Of a stretch of 24,505 bases of DNA, positions 1 through 7,521 are shown in pieces; the stretch's first letter is position 1; each line of letters starts with the position of its first letter. The notes under the pieces were generated by a model that saw only the letters and a list, made by a program, of their open reading frames with translations, did not search any database and was not told where the DNA came from. Origin of the DNA: a virus; IMG/VR virus record IMGVR_UViG_3300032245_000005, positions 1 to 24,505 of that record. One strand, given 5' to 3'. A program made the translations under genes and the position numbers.

Positions 1-686
1 AATTGACCAGCCTTTTCTGCGGCAATCTTCTTAGCGGCAATCTCTGCGGCTTCTTTAGCCATACCGCTAGATACCAATGTGGCGGCTTCTTTTGCGCCAA
101 TACCAGTAGCAGTTAATGCGGCAGTACCACCACCAGAAATCAAAGCGGGGATAAGCTGTGGAACTTGTTCCAACAAGAAACTAGCAAGCAGTGTTGGACT
201 TTTAACTGTTTCCGCAAAAGCAGTACCAGCCGCTGATAGCTGACCATTCTTTTCTGCTTCTTGTATCTTCTTAGCTCTTGCTTCCTCCATTGCTTTAAGA
301 GGAGCAGACTTCATCTCTTCGCCATACTTCTGGATATCTTCACCAAGACCTAAAGCACCAGTCTTGTTAAAGTTACCAGTAGCCAAACCATAGAGTTGGC
401 CGGGCAATTGAACCAAAGATCCAATACCAGAAATTAAACTAGCAGGAACGTCAGTAGCGGCCTCACCCCATGTGCGCTCACGCTTGGGTTGTGCTACTGG
501 TTCTTCTGGCTTTTGTTGTATTGGTTGGCCAAGACCAAACTTTTGGCGAATGGCTGACCGAGTAGCATCATTAGCCTGTGCATAGTTTGGATCCTGCCCC
601 GCATACTTGTCAAAGATTGCCCGTTTAGTGGCTTCGTTGGCCTGTGTGTAATTAGGGTCTGCAAGTATTTCTTGAAGAGATGGCAT
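1..686 (-). CDS. Large internal/ejection-type virion protein, N-terminal part (cut by window edge)
   Basis: The frame is open from an ATG at 684-686 through the left edge: 228 codons, no stop, so the C-terminus is missing. Residues 10-31 and 32-53 are a tandem repeat beginning DPNYTQANEATKRAIF and DPNYAQANDATRSAIR. A Pro/Gln/Glu linker follows, then an amphipathic stretch containing RTWGEAATDVPASLISGIGS, and a long Ala/Lys/Glu-rich helical region. From general knowledge of podovirus genomes, such N-termini belong to very long virion proteins injected with the DNA, sometimes carrying a transglycosylase or other enzyme further on; that part cannot be seen here. It starts 3 bases after the preceding stop with only a weak SD (GAG), which suggests translational coupling. 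A function as internal/ejection protein is inferred from position and composition. Confidence 0.75.
   Translation of the reverse strand, partial: MPSLQEILADPNYTQANEATKRAIFDKYAGQDPNYAQANDATRSAIRQKFGLGQPIQQKPEEPVAQPKRERTWGEAATDVPASLISGIGSLVQLPGQLYGLATGNFNKTGALGLGEDIQKYGEEMKSAPLKAMEEARAKKIQEAEKNGQLSAAGTAFAETVKSPTLLASFLLEQVPQLIPALISGGGTAALTATGIGAKEAATLVSSGMAKEAAEIAAKKIAAEKAGQ
528..659 (-). repeat. Two tandem 22-residue repeats at the N-terminus of the left-edge protein
   Basis: Encodes DPNYTQANEATKRAIF... followed directly by DPNYAQANDATRSAIR..., two copies of a short helical unit with conserved D-P-N-Y, A-N-x-A-T and A-I residues. Confidence 0.7.
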
Positions 687-689
687 TGT

Positions 690-2213
690 TTATCTCAGAA
701 GAGGATTATTTGTGTCAACTGTACCAGTAGGTCTTGCCGCTGAAGTCCTCGCTGAAGTAGCCATTTCCCTTTGAATTAATTGTCTACGGAACTCAATAGC
801 ATCAAAAGGAAGACCAGCTTCTTTTGCCTTCTTCTGTTGTTCGCTCATGTACATCATTCCAGATGGGCTGTCCAAAAACTTGGCCACGTTATCTGCGGCT
901 TGGTCTTGCGTCATCTCGCCCTTGAATCCAGATGAAATACTCTTAACACGCTCATACGCCTCAGTCGGTGACAAACCTTGCTTAACATACTCAGCAATCG
1001 CTTGAGAGTCAATAGTAGGCGTTGGCATTGAATGCAACTTCTCACGCAATGAACGATCCAGCTCATGGATCTTCAATTGAGTTGCGTTGTTCATACCAGC
1101 AATCTTTTCTGCGGATGCGCGGTTAACTTCTGCCACTTCCTTCTGAGTTCTATTGGACATATCCTGCGCAGTAAGCTGAGTACCCGCTTGAGTTTGTGTG
1201 CCAAACAGACTAGCACCAGTAGCGGCCGCTCTTTCTCTAGCCTTGCCAAGCTCTGTGCCGATACCAGCAGAACGACCAAGACCTTCAGTCCTACGAGCCG
1301 CTTCAATCTCTGCAAGCATCTTGTTTTCTTTTTCCAACTGCGCCAAGTCAGCCGTTCTCTCTGCGCTCTTTTGAGCTAGATAAGCGGGGCCAGCACCACC
1401 CAAACTACCCTGACGGATACCACCAAGAGTAGCCATTAAACCCTCGATGCCCCTATTAGCAGTGGCTTCCTTGTACATCTCACGTTGTCTATTGATGCCC
1501 TCTTCAGCCTTCTCTCCGTACTTACCAGTCACACCCATAGCTTCATTTCTTGCCTTCTCTGCGGCAATCAAGTCCTCTTGGGTAGGAACTCTAAGACCTT
1601 CTTTGGCGGCTTGTAAAAATGCAGGATCATTTAAGCCGGGGATTCTGTTAGCCTCTGGAGGCAAAGCGGATGGAATCCCGCCTTGGTTTGGTTTGCTCTG
1701 CTGATCTTTAGCGGCGGCTAAGATCTCAGCCATAACTCTGCGTTTTCTTTCCTCTGGTGTCTCTTGAGGGGCAGGAACATCACTTCTTTCCGTGCCGTCA
1801 AACGCAATGATTCCACCGCTTCCGTATTGGAAGAACTCAGAACCAATAGGCAACTGAGCCATACCGCCTTCGGCAAGGTTTACTTGTTCTTGCTCTGCGG
1901 GTTGAGGTGTTCCAGCAGGAACTGGCATGGGTTGTGACCGAGCCTGTTGCATCATCTGCTGTTGGGCTTGTTGCTGTTGCTGTGCTTGAAGAGCCATCAG
2001 TCCAGCCTTCTGCTCAATCTGATCTTTAACAGATGGCTGTGGGCCTTGAGCCGCCTGCTCTTTCATGGCAGATCGCTCATGCATTTTGTTCTGACGCTCA
2101 ATCTCCCCAAGAGCAATGTAAGGAGGTATCTCTGGGTTAGCGCCATTAGCATACTGCTTTAGCAGGTCTAATGGATAACCCTTAATGTCGTTAGCAATCT
2201 GTACGATATTCAT
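690..2213 (-). CDS. Gln/Ala-rich virion protein, probable internal/ejection protein (507 aa)
   Basis: No enzyme motif is recognised. Residues 70-95 are a Gln-rich stretch (runs of QQQQQ). Residues 113-140 carry two Gly-Gly motifs, LAEGGMAQL and GSGGIIAFDG, of the kind found in several other proteins here. Residues about 215-390 are Ala/Glu/Lys-rich and probably helical or coiled coil, and the C-terminus is charged and helical. ATG at 2211-2213 is preceded by GGGGTAGAAC, with the G-run falling just after the stop of the neighbour. There is no signal peptide or membrane segment. Its place between two other long low-complexity proteins in the tail end of the late run suggests an internal virion or ejection component; this is inference. 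Confidence 0.8.
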   Translation of the reverse strand: MNIVQIANDIKGYPLDLLKQYANGANPEIPPYIALGEIERQNKMHERSAMKEQAAQGPQPSVKDQIEQKAGLMALQAQQQQQAQQQMMQQARSQPMPVPAGTPQPAEQEQVNLAEGGMAQLPIGSEFFQYGSGGIIAFDGTERSDVPAPQETPEERKRRVMAEILAAAKDQQSKPNQGGIPSALPPEANRIPGLNDPAFLQAAKEGLRVPTQEDLIAAEKARNEAMGVTGKYGEKAEEGINRQREMYKEATANRGIEGLMATLGGIRQGSLGGAGPAYLAQKSAERTADLAQLEKENKMLAEIEAARRTEGLGRSAGIGTELGKARERAAATGASLFGTQTQAGTQLTAQDMSNRTQKEVAEVNRASAEKIAGMNNATQLKIHELDRSLREKLHSMPTPTIDSQAIAEYVKQGLSPTEAYERVKSISSGFKGEMTQDQAADNVAKFLDSPSGMMYMSEQQKKAKEAGLPFDAIEFRRQLIQREMATSARTSAARPTGTVDTNNPLLR

Positions 2214-2224
2214 GTTCTACCCCG

Positions 2225-4219
2225 TTATGCGGTTGGTTTTTGACCCAAGTTAGCCAATGATTGATATAGCCCCATCAAGCCTTGCACCTGACCAGCAAGC
2301 TGACTAAGTTGCGTTTGGTTAGTTGTGTTGGCAGAGGTTGTGATAGGCAGACCTTGGAGCAAATCCTTTTGATATTGAACCATCTTGTAGGGGAAATCCC
2401 TTTGCTCTTCAAATTGAGTCTTGTCAGCCGTAATACCTTGCTGTTCAATATCACGCTGAGTAGCACCCGCAGTTCCAAGGGCTTGCTGAATTTGTAACTG
2501 TCTGGCTTGATCGGCATTGAATTGAGTAGCGGCTTTATCAAATGCATTGGCATAACCAGATCCAATTGCTTTGTTCTGTTCTGCTAACAAACCGCGCTGG
2601 GTTTCTGTATCCATTAAAGCCTGACGAGATCCACCAAATGCCCCCGCTTGGGTAGCTTTGTTAGCATTACCAAGCTGGGTAATCTGTGATTGACGGCGTA
2701 GCTCTTCCAATTGTGGATTGAGTGCCGCAGAAATATATGGGTTCATATAGTTCTGTGCTTGGTTAGCATTGAACGTACTGTTATTAGCTAGGTTAGAAAG
2801 ACCACCAAATTGTTGTTGCTGAAGGTTAGATGCACCCGCAGTCAATGGCCCCGTATAAGCCTGATATGGAGCATTAGATAGTGCCGCACCTTTAGACAAG
2901 TAGTCAGAAACATAAGGCCCCGCCCATGAAGACAATGAGCTTTCGCTAGATGTTCCAAGAGTAGGTATAGCCGTAGATGCGGCGCTTGTTCCTGTTGTAC
3001 CCACAGATCCAGTTGATCCGCCGTCAACAAATTTAGCAATTCCACCAGAGGCGTAGCTAACTTGACCGCCCGGCATGAACTTGTCTGGGTTGATGCGCTT
3101 GCCCTGCTGTGTTGTACCAGTACGAGCTTTGCGGATACGAGCCATCATGTCGTAAAGTTTGTTTGCGCCAGCATCAGAGTTGCCATTACCAAGGTGGGAA
3201 ACCACATCAGCAGGAATAACAAACTCACCATGACTTAAGGCGGCTTTTTGTTTTCCATCTATAGAAGAAGGAATTTTGTCTGCCATTCCGTCTGTTGAAC
3301 CTTGTAAATAACGGGCTACACCGCCTCTAGCCATTGGCACTCCACCAGAAGCTATAAATGCATCATAGCCCGGAGTCCCTTTAATTGGCGTTTCATATGC
3401 TATTGAATTTGGGGCGGCTGGAACGCGTGGAGGAACATTTGCAACAACACTAGATGCTGGTAACGTTTCCATTGGTTTAGCTTGAGTGGTAGCGGCAGAT
3501 GTAGAGGGCGGTGTATACCCTGACAATATTCCTTTTGCTTGGTTAGTAACCGCTTCTCTTGCGGCTGGTGCATTTGTTGGGTTTGCGAAGGCAGTGTCCG
3601 TAAAGTATTGTCTGCCCATACTTCCGGGTCTACGATTTGGATCTTCGTAATTAATTCTTCCACGGACGGCTTGCAAGTCCATAGGAATAGTACCCTTATA
3701 GCCGGGCGTTTGTACTTTGTCAGCACCAGTTATGGCCTTAACCCCAGCCGCCGCAGTAGCCAAGGCCGCCCAGTTAGTATTTCCTTTAGCGTCTGTAAAA
3801 GCACCTTTGAGTTGGCTATAAATTTTGTCGGTTATAGATTGACCAGTAGGCGCTACGGGCTGACCACGCAAAGACGCAAATGTCTCAGGCGTAATACCAG
3901 TCTTATCAGAATTAGTTATGGCCGCATACTGTGCGTCCGTCAAAGAATAATACTGACCAGTCTCTGGGTTTACACCAAATTTTGTTCCATCTGGCTGGGT
4001 GTAAATAATGTCACCCATGACGGTTTCTGTTTTGATCGCTCTGTCAGCAAGATACTGAGGACTAATGCCTTGGGAGATATCAGATGTTTCAGAAGGAGGA
4101 ACAGCCAAAGACTGGCCAACGTCAATGTTTGAATAGCTTGCGCCACCCCCTGCGGCCTCTCCATCGTCAGCCCAAATGGGATTGTTCTCTTCATCGTAAC
4201 CAGATATGTATAGCGCCAT
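2225..4219 (-). CDS. Virion-associated protein with the phage FVIPADVVSHLGNG domain (664 aa)
   Basis: Residues about 296-311 (MARGGVARYLQGSTDG) and 389-401 (YASGGIAKFVDGG) are Gly-Gly motifs that bracket a conserved block at about 310-385. That block reads DGMADKIPSSIDG, then GEFVIPADVVSHLGNG, then LYDMMARIRKARTG. I recognise it as recurring in large virion-associated phage proteins; its biochemical role is not known to me. The C-terminal third (about 460-660) is rich in Gln, Ala and Asn, contains LSNLANNSTFNANQAQNYM and LGTAGATQRDIEQQGI, and looks like long helices. ATG is preceded by AGAGGTTAAAT, with SD and upstream stop interleaved. It is probably an internal or tail-tip component and is not expected to be an enzyme. 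Confidence 0.82.
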   Translation of the reverse strand: MALYISGYDEENNPIWADDGEAAGGGASYSNIDVGQSLAVPPSETSDISQGISPQYLADRAIKTETVMGDIIYTQPDGTKFGVNPETGQYYSLTDAQYAAITNSDKTGITPETFASLRGQPVAPTGQSITDKIYSQLKGAFTDAKGNTNWAALATAAAGVKAITGADKVQTPGYKGTIPMDLQAVRGRINYEDPNRRPGSMGRQYFTDTAFANPTNAPAAREAVTNQAKGILSGYTPPSTSAATTQAKPMETLPASSVVANVPPRVPAAPNSIAYETPIKGTPGYDAFIASGGVPMARGGVARYLQGSTDGMADKIPSSIDGKQKAALSHGEFVIPADVVSHLGNGNSDAGANKLYDMMARIRKARTGTTQQGKRINPDKFMPGGQVSYASGGIAKFVDGGSTGSVGTTGTSAASTAIPTLGTSSESSLSSWAGPYVSDYLSKGAALSNAPYQAYTGPLTAGASNLQQQQFGGLSNLANNSTFNANQAQNYMNPYISAALNPQLEELRRQSQITQLGNANKATQAGAFGGSRQALMDTETQRGLLAEQNKAIGSGYANAFDKAATQFNADQARQLQIQQALGTAGATQRDIEQQGITADKTQFEEQRDFPYKMVQYQKDLLQGLPITTSANTTNQTQLSQLAGQVQGLMGLYQSLANLGQKPTA
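3065..3292 (-). other. Conserved phage domain inside the 664-aa protein
   Basis: Covers residues 310-385, from DGMADKIPSSIDG to INPDKFMPGG, with the core FVIPADVVSHLGNG and ARIRKARTG. It is the most strongly family-like part of this gene and the best handle for a profile search. Confidence 0.6.
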
Positions 4220-4221
4220 AT

Positions 4222-6702
4222 TTAACCTCTTCTACTTAGAAGCCCCGGTAGGCCACAAATTGACCCTCCCGAAGCGATTTTAACCGTGCCGTCTTGAGTT
4301 TGTGTTGCCTTTTTGTCTTGCTGTTCTTTAACCAAATTACTAAAGTAATCGGTTTCAAGTGGCTTACCCAACTCAATTGGATTTGTAAATTCTGGGGAAA
4401 TACCAGAGCCAACGACTTGAGGTTGTTCTGGTTGCTGATTGTCTTGTGATGCCAATACCTGTATCTGCGGAAGCAAGTTGGCTATGCCCGCTTGAAGTTG
4501 TGCTTTGGTATTGGCCACTTGTTGCTGTTGCGTCTGTGCCGCTTGGGTTGCCGCAGTCTTGGCAATCATCGAACCCGTTGGCCCCCACACAGTACCCGCC
4601 TGACCCGTATATGGTTTTGCAGTTTTTTCTCCAACAAAATTACCATATTGGTCAAACTTATTACCAGAAGAGTCAGTCCATATGCCCTTGCTATAACTCC
4701 ATCCGGCCATGTTTTGAATGTCGCCTGACTTGCTTAGATCTTCCCAAGGCTGAACTTCATAGTCTGGTCTAGTAGCGTTATATCCAATTGGCCTACCTTC
4801 TATATCGAGCATTTGCCCATCTGGACTAACCCAGTAACCTTCTTTGGTTAACTGCCAGTCGCCCATCCCCTGACCAGATGTTCCAAGGAATTGCCAAGGT
4901 TGAATCTCTTCCGTAGGATTAAAACTAGCGCCCTGCGACATAGCGGTAATCAATCCAAGGTCTGCCTTGTCTACCTTCTTGTCTTGGTTAATGTCGTAGG
5001 CAAGATCCTCTGGACGCTTACCAGCCACAATATCTTTAACCCTTGTGATATCGGATTCGGTAATGTCTCTGCCCGTAGTTCCTGTATAGGTTAGCTGTCC
5101 ATTAGCCCCACCAACGGGCGTAGCACCCTTAAAGATATCTGTTACATCAGGCGCAGTGGCAGAGGTGTAGATCTGTTTACCGCTTTGGTAAATACTTCCA
5201 TCTGGTCTAAGTTCCATGCCGTTATCAAAGTACAGAACTCCAGCCTCTCCATCTGGTTTGGCAACAGCGGCAATAGTTCCATTCTTGATAGCGTCAAGAG
5301 TTATGTTTTGTGTAGTAGTTTCAGATACTTGTTTTGCATATCTGAGGTCAGCGGCACTAGCCGCATCAACAGCCGCCCTTTGTGCGTCAACAGTTTTCTG
5401 CAATTCTTGCGAAGACTGGTAAAGTTTCCATGCGGCAGAACCCTCTTTGTTTGCATCCGTTGGTGCGCCAAGGTTGTAATCATTCAAGATATCAACCTTA
5501 CCCTTTAGCGTTCCAGCAGTAGCGGCAAGCTGGGTGTTTTGTGCGTTGTACTTATCAATAGTTGACTGGTTATCTGTTTGAATCTTATTGGCCGCAGTAG
5601 CCGCATCATTTGCCAACTTTGCTTGTTTATCAGCCTCCGCTCCAGCAGTGTTCCTTGCCTCAACGGTCTTACTGGTATCGTTATAAATAGCCATTTGCTT
5701 GTCGTATTCAGCCTTTGCGGTAGTAAATGCATCTGAGTAAGGCTTCATCTTGTCAAGAATTGGTTGCATCTCCTTGTTGTAATTGTCAAGGTATGTATTG
5801 CGGGTAGAGTTGAATTCGTCCAATTGCTTTTGGACTTCATCTTTCTGCTTCATCCAATCTTGATAGTGCGAGTCGTATTCATCTGCTTTTGTTTTTGCAG
5901 AAGAAGTTAAATCTTGCACACTCTTATAGGCATCTTTGGCTTCTTTTGCAAGTTTGCTTGAGCCTGTATCTATTAGCGTGTTTGCTATGTAATTACCAAC
6001 CACTGTAGACGGATCTTTACCAGTAACTAAAGCACTTATTCCAGTGGAAACTGTTGAATTAAGAGTCTTCATCTGCTTGTCAGACAAGCCCCAATCCTTT
6101 TGTAACCCTAGTTCACTGCTCAATGTGGAGACACCAGACGATACGGAACCAGATGCAAAACCATTTGCTATCGCTTCGTTAACATCTTTGCCTGTCAAAC
6201 TAGCACGGATACCAGCCACGATAGATGTATTCAATCCGCTAGATATAGCAGTCCCTATTGCTGGCGTAGTAGAAGATCCAATCTTTTCTCCAATACTTTG
6301 CGTAACATCTTTTACTGTCATTGGCTTTTGAATTGTTTCCCCAGTAACTGGATCTACAGTTTCTGTGCTTCCAACTTCAGCATACTTTATTCCCTCAGTC
6401 ACCGCCCAAGAAACAGCGGCAGACTTCATCATGTCTTCAACATTACCACCCCTTGATGCGGTAATGGCGGCGGCAGTAACAAATGGCGGAATGCCAACAG
6501 ACATACCCGCATATACAGCAATTGTCGGAAGAGGATCCCGAATAATTCCATCTACTGTTTTGTTAATTGTCTGTAGAACTGTGGTAACTGCACCGCTTAC
6601 TTTGTTTAAAGTGGTTTGAACAACATTACTAAGTGCGCTACCAGCATCATCTAAAGTCTTACCCGGATTTTTAACTATGTTTGCTACCCAATTCCACCCC
6701 AT
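4222..6702 (-). CDS. Large coiled-coil virion protein with a dockerin-like calcium loop (826 aa)
   Basis: The ATG at 6700-6702 (MGWNWVANIVK) is chosen: AAAGG lies 7 nt upstream and it follows the previous stop by one base; an in-frame TTG at 6732 would overlap that gene. Residues 50-250 are Gly/Ala/Thr-rich with amphipathic or hydrophobic stretches (PTIAVYAGMSVGIPPFVTAA) and a twice-used LTGKD/VTGKD motif. About 250-405 is a long charged coiled coil. About 570-581 is DINQDKKVDKAD, matching a dockerin/EF-hand loop. About 599-692 holds two tandem Trp-rich repeats starting EIQPW and EVQPW. The C-terminus ends IASGGSICGLPGLLSRRG, with a Gly-Gly motif. Probably an internal/ejection or tail-tip protein; function inferred from size, composition and position. 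Confidence 0.82.
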   Translation of the reverse strand: MGWNWVANIVKNPGKTLDDAGSALSNVVQTTLNKVSGAVTTVLQTINKTVDGIIRDPLPTIAVYAGMSVGIPPFVTAAAITASRGGNVEDMMKSAAVSWAVTEGIKYAEVGSTETVDPVTGETIQKPMTVKDVTQSIGEKIGSSTTPAIGTAISSGLNTSIVAGIRASLTGKDVNEAIANGFASGSVSSGVSTLSSELGLQKDWGLSDKQMKTLNSTVSTGISALVTGKDPSTVVGNYIANTLIDTGSSKLAKEAKDAYKSVQDLTSSAKTKADEYDSHYQDWMKQKDEVQKQLDEFNSTRNTYLDNYNKEMQPILDKMKPYSDAFTTAKAEYDKQMAIYNDTSKTVEARNTAGAEADKQAKLANDAATAANKIQTDNQSTIDKYNAQNTQLAATAGTLKGKVDILNDYNLGAPTDANKEGSAAWKLYQSSQELQKTVDAQRAAVDAASAADLRYAKQVSETTTQNITLDAIKNGTIAAVAKPDGEAGVLYFDNGMELRPDGSIYQSGKQIYTSATAPDVTDIFKGATPVGGANGQLTYTGTTGRDITESDITRVKDIVAGKRPEDLAYDINQDKKVDKADLGLITAMSQGASFNPTEEIQPWQFLGTSGQGMGDWQLTKEGYWVSPDGQMLDIEGRPIGYNATRPDYEVQPWEDLSKSGDIQNMAGWSYSKGIWTDSSGNKFDQYGNFVGEKTAKPYTGQAGTVWGPTGSMIAKTAATQAAQTQQQQVANTKAQLQAGIANLLPQIQVLASQDNQQPEQPQVVGSGISPEFTNPIELGKPLETDYFSNLVKEQQDKKATQTQDGTVKIASGGSICGLPGLLSRRG
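4627..4908 (-). repeat. Two tandem Trp-rich repeats (about 50-residue period)
   Basis: Copies begin EIQPWQFLGTSG and EVQPWEDLSKSG. Each then carries an aromatic hairpin-like segment (EGYWVSPDGQ; KGIWTDSSGN) and ends GRPIGY or GNFVGE. The pattern suggests a small beta-hairpin module used twice. Confidence 0.6.
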
Positions 6703-6703
6703 A

Positions 6704-7174
6704 TCAAGACCTTTGCTTTCCAAGGACAACAATGATCATGTTGTCCTTTGAAGAAAATTCTTTTCCTTCGTTTTGATACTTATCAAAAGCTTGCTTAAAA
6801 GCGGCAGAAGTATTTGCATCTATTGGATACAGAAGAATATCCGCCCCAACCTTGTAAGCAGATTCAAAAAATGTTGCTATGTTGCTAGGCAAATTGTTTA
6901 ATGTGTCCCCGTTGTACATCCTAAGAACACCAACTCTGTCTTGGACTGGGTAGATAACAAACAATGTATTGTTCTCTTGAATTCTTATCAATGCTGGATT
7001 TTGCATTTCCTGTACATAAGCTGTGTATAACAGTCTTGCAGGAGATATCCCTTCGCTCTTTTTAGATTGAGCTTTCATCTCATTGGCCGGCACTTTGTTT
7101 TGATGTGCGGCAATAATAAGAATATCTCCGGGCTGGAGTTTCTTTTTCTTGCTATCGACTAGCGTGACGTTCAT
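6704..7174 (-). CDS. Unrecognised 156-aa protein next to the ejection-type genes
   Basis: The start is the ATG at 7172-7174 (MNVTLVDSKKKK), which overlaps the upstream stop as ATGA and has GGAAAG 4 nt before it; an in-frame TTG at 7186 is less likely. The protein looks like a compact alpha/beta domain with alternating beta strands (DILIIAA, TLFVIYPV, GVLRMYN) and a helix before ADILLYPIDA. It ends MIIVVLGKQRS and has no membrane segment. The size, fold impression and position just before the large internal proteins recall the small internal protein slot of T7-like phages (gp13), and a GNAT-like fold is conceivable. I cannot show either from motifs, so the function is left open. Confidence 0.75.
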   Translation of the reverse strand: MNVTLVDSKKKKLQPGDILIIAAHQNKVPANEMKAQSKKSEGISPARLLYTAYVQEMQNPALIRIQENNTLFVIYPVQDRVGVLRMYNGDTLNNLPSNIATFFESAYKVGADILLYPIDANTSAAFKQAFDKYQNEGKEFSSKDNMIIVVLGKQRS

Positions 7175-7521
7175 CCGACTTTCCAATTTGTACCGTCTGA
7201 ATAAACGGGGGTTTTAACCGAGCCACCCGTGGCAACAGTTGATCCAAATACAGGAGCTAGGGCATCAGACACAAACGCTCTAGCCCCAATTCCAGATGTA
7301 GCGGCGCTTGGTAACGTTACCACCGTGTAAACAGTAAGAGCAGGGATTATTCCGCTGTCCGTACTAAGCTGATCTAATATGCCTTGTATGCGGTTAAAGT
7401 ACAAACGCAAAACATTATTAAACTGATTTTGATATGCAACAGAATAATCTTCTCCACCAAGAGGCAGTGCTGGTGCCGCAATCTTATTGATCTTGGATTC
7501 AGAGGTAACAATGTATGTCAT
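7171..7521 (-). CDS. Small conserved phage protein, C-terminal 'YSDGTNWK' module (116 aa)
   Basis: The N-terminal half contains INKIAAPALPLGGEDYS and a helix QFNNVLRLYFNRIQGILDQL. The C-terminal half is the recognisable phage module TSGIGARAFVSDALAP, then TPVYSDGTNWKVG at the very end, a beta-hairpin type closing motif frequent in small virion proteins and fibres. Its ATG overlaps the hub-like gene stop (ATGA), and its own stop overlaps the next start in the same way, so it is probably made in ratio with both. A minor tail or hub-associated role is inferred from this coupling; no enzyme signature is visible. Confidence 0.8.
   Translation of the reverse strand: MTYIVTSESKINKIAAPALPLGGEDYSVAYQNQFNNVLRLYFNRIQGILDQLSTDSGIIPALTVYTVVTLPSAATSGIGARAFVSDALAPVFGSTVATGGSVKTPVYSDGTNWKVG

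Noticed and set aside
1065-1379. 104-codon plus-strand frame (Cys/Ser/Leu-rich)
   Set aside because: Antisense to the 507-residue gene, with no SD or plausible protein features.
3539-4132. 197-codon open frame on the plus strand
   Set aside because: Lies fully opposite the 664-residue gene, has no SD, no family-like sequence, and a composition expected of a shadow frame.
4960-4995. Dockerin-like loop as evidence of a cellulosome protein
   Set aside because: Only one half-motif in an otherwise phage virion-type protein; no cohesin or carbohydrate-active domain nearby.
6703-6732. Longer TTG-started version of the 826-residue protein
   Set aside because: Would overlap the previous gene by 29 bases, while the ATG at 6702 has AAAGG at ideal spacing.
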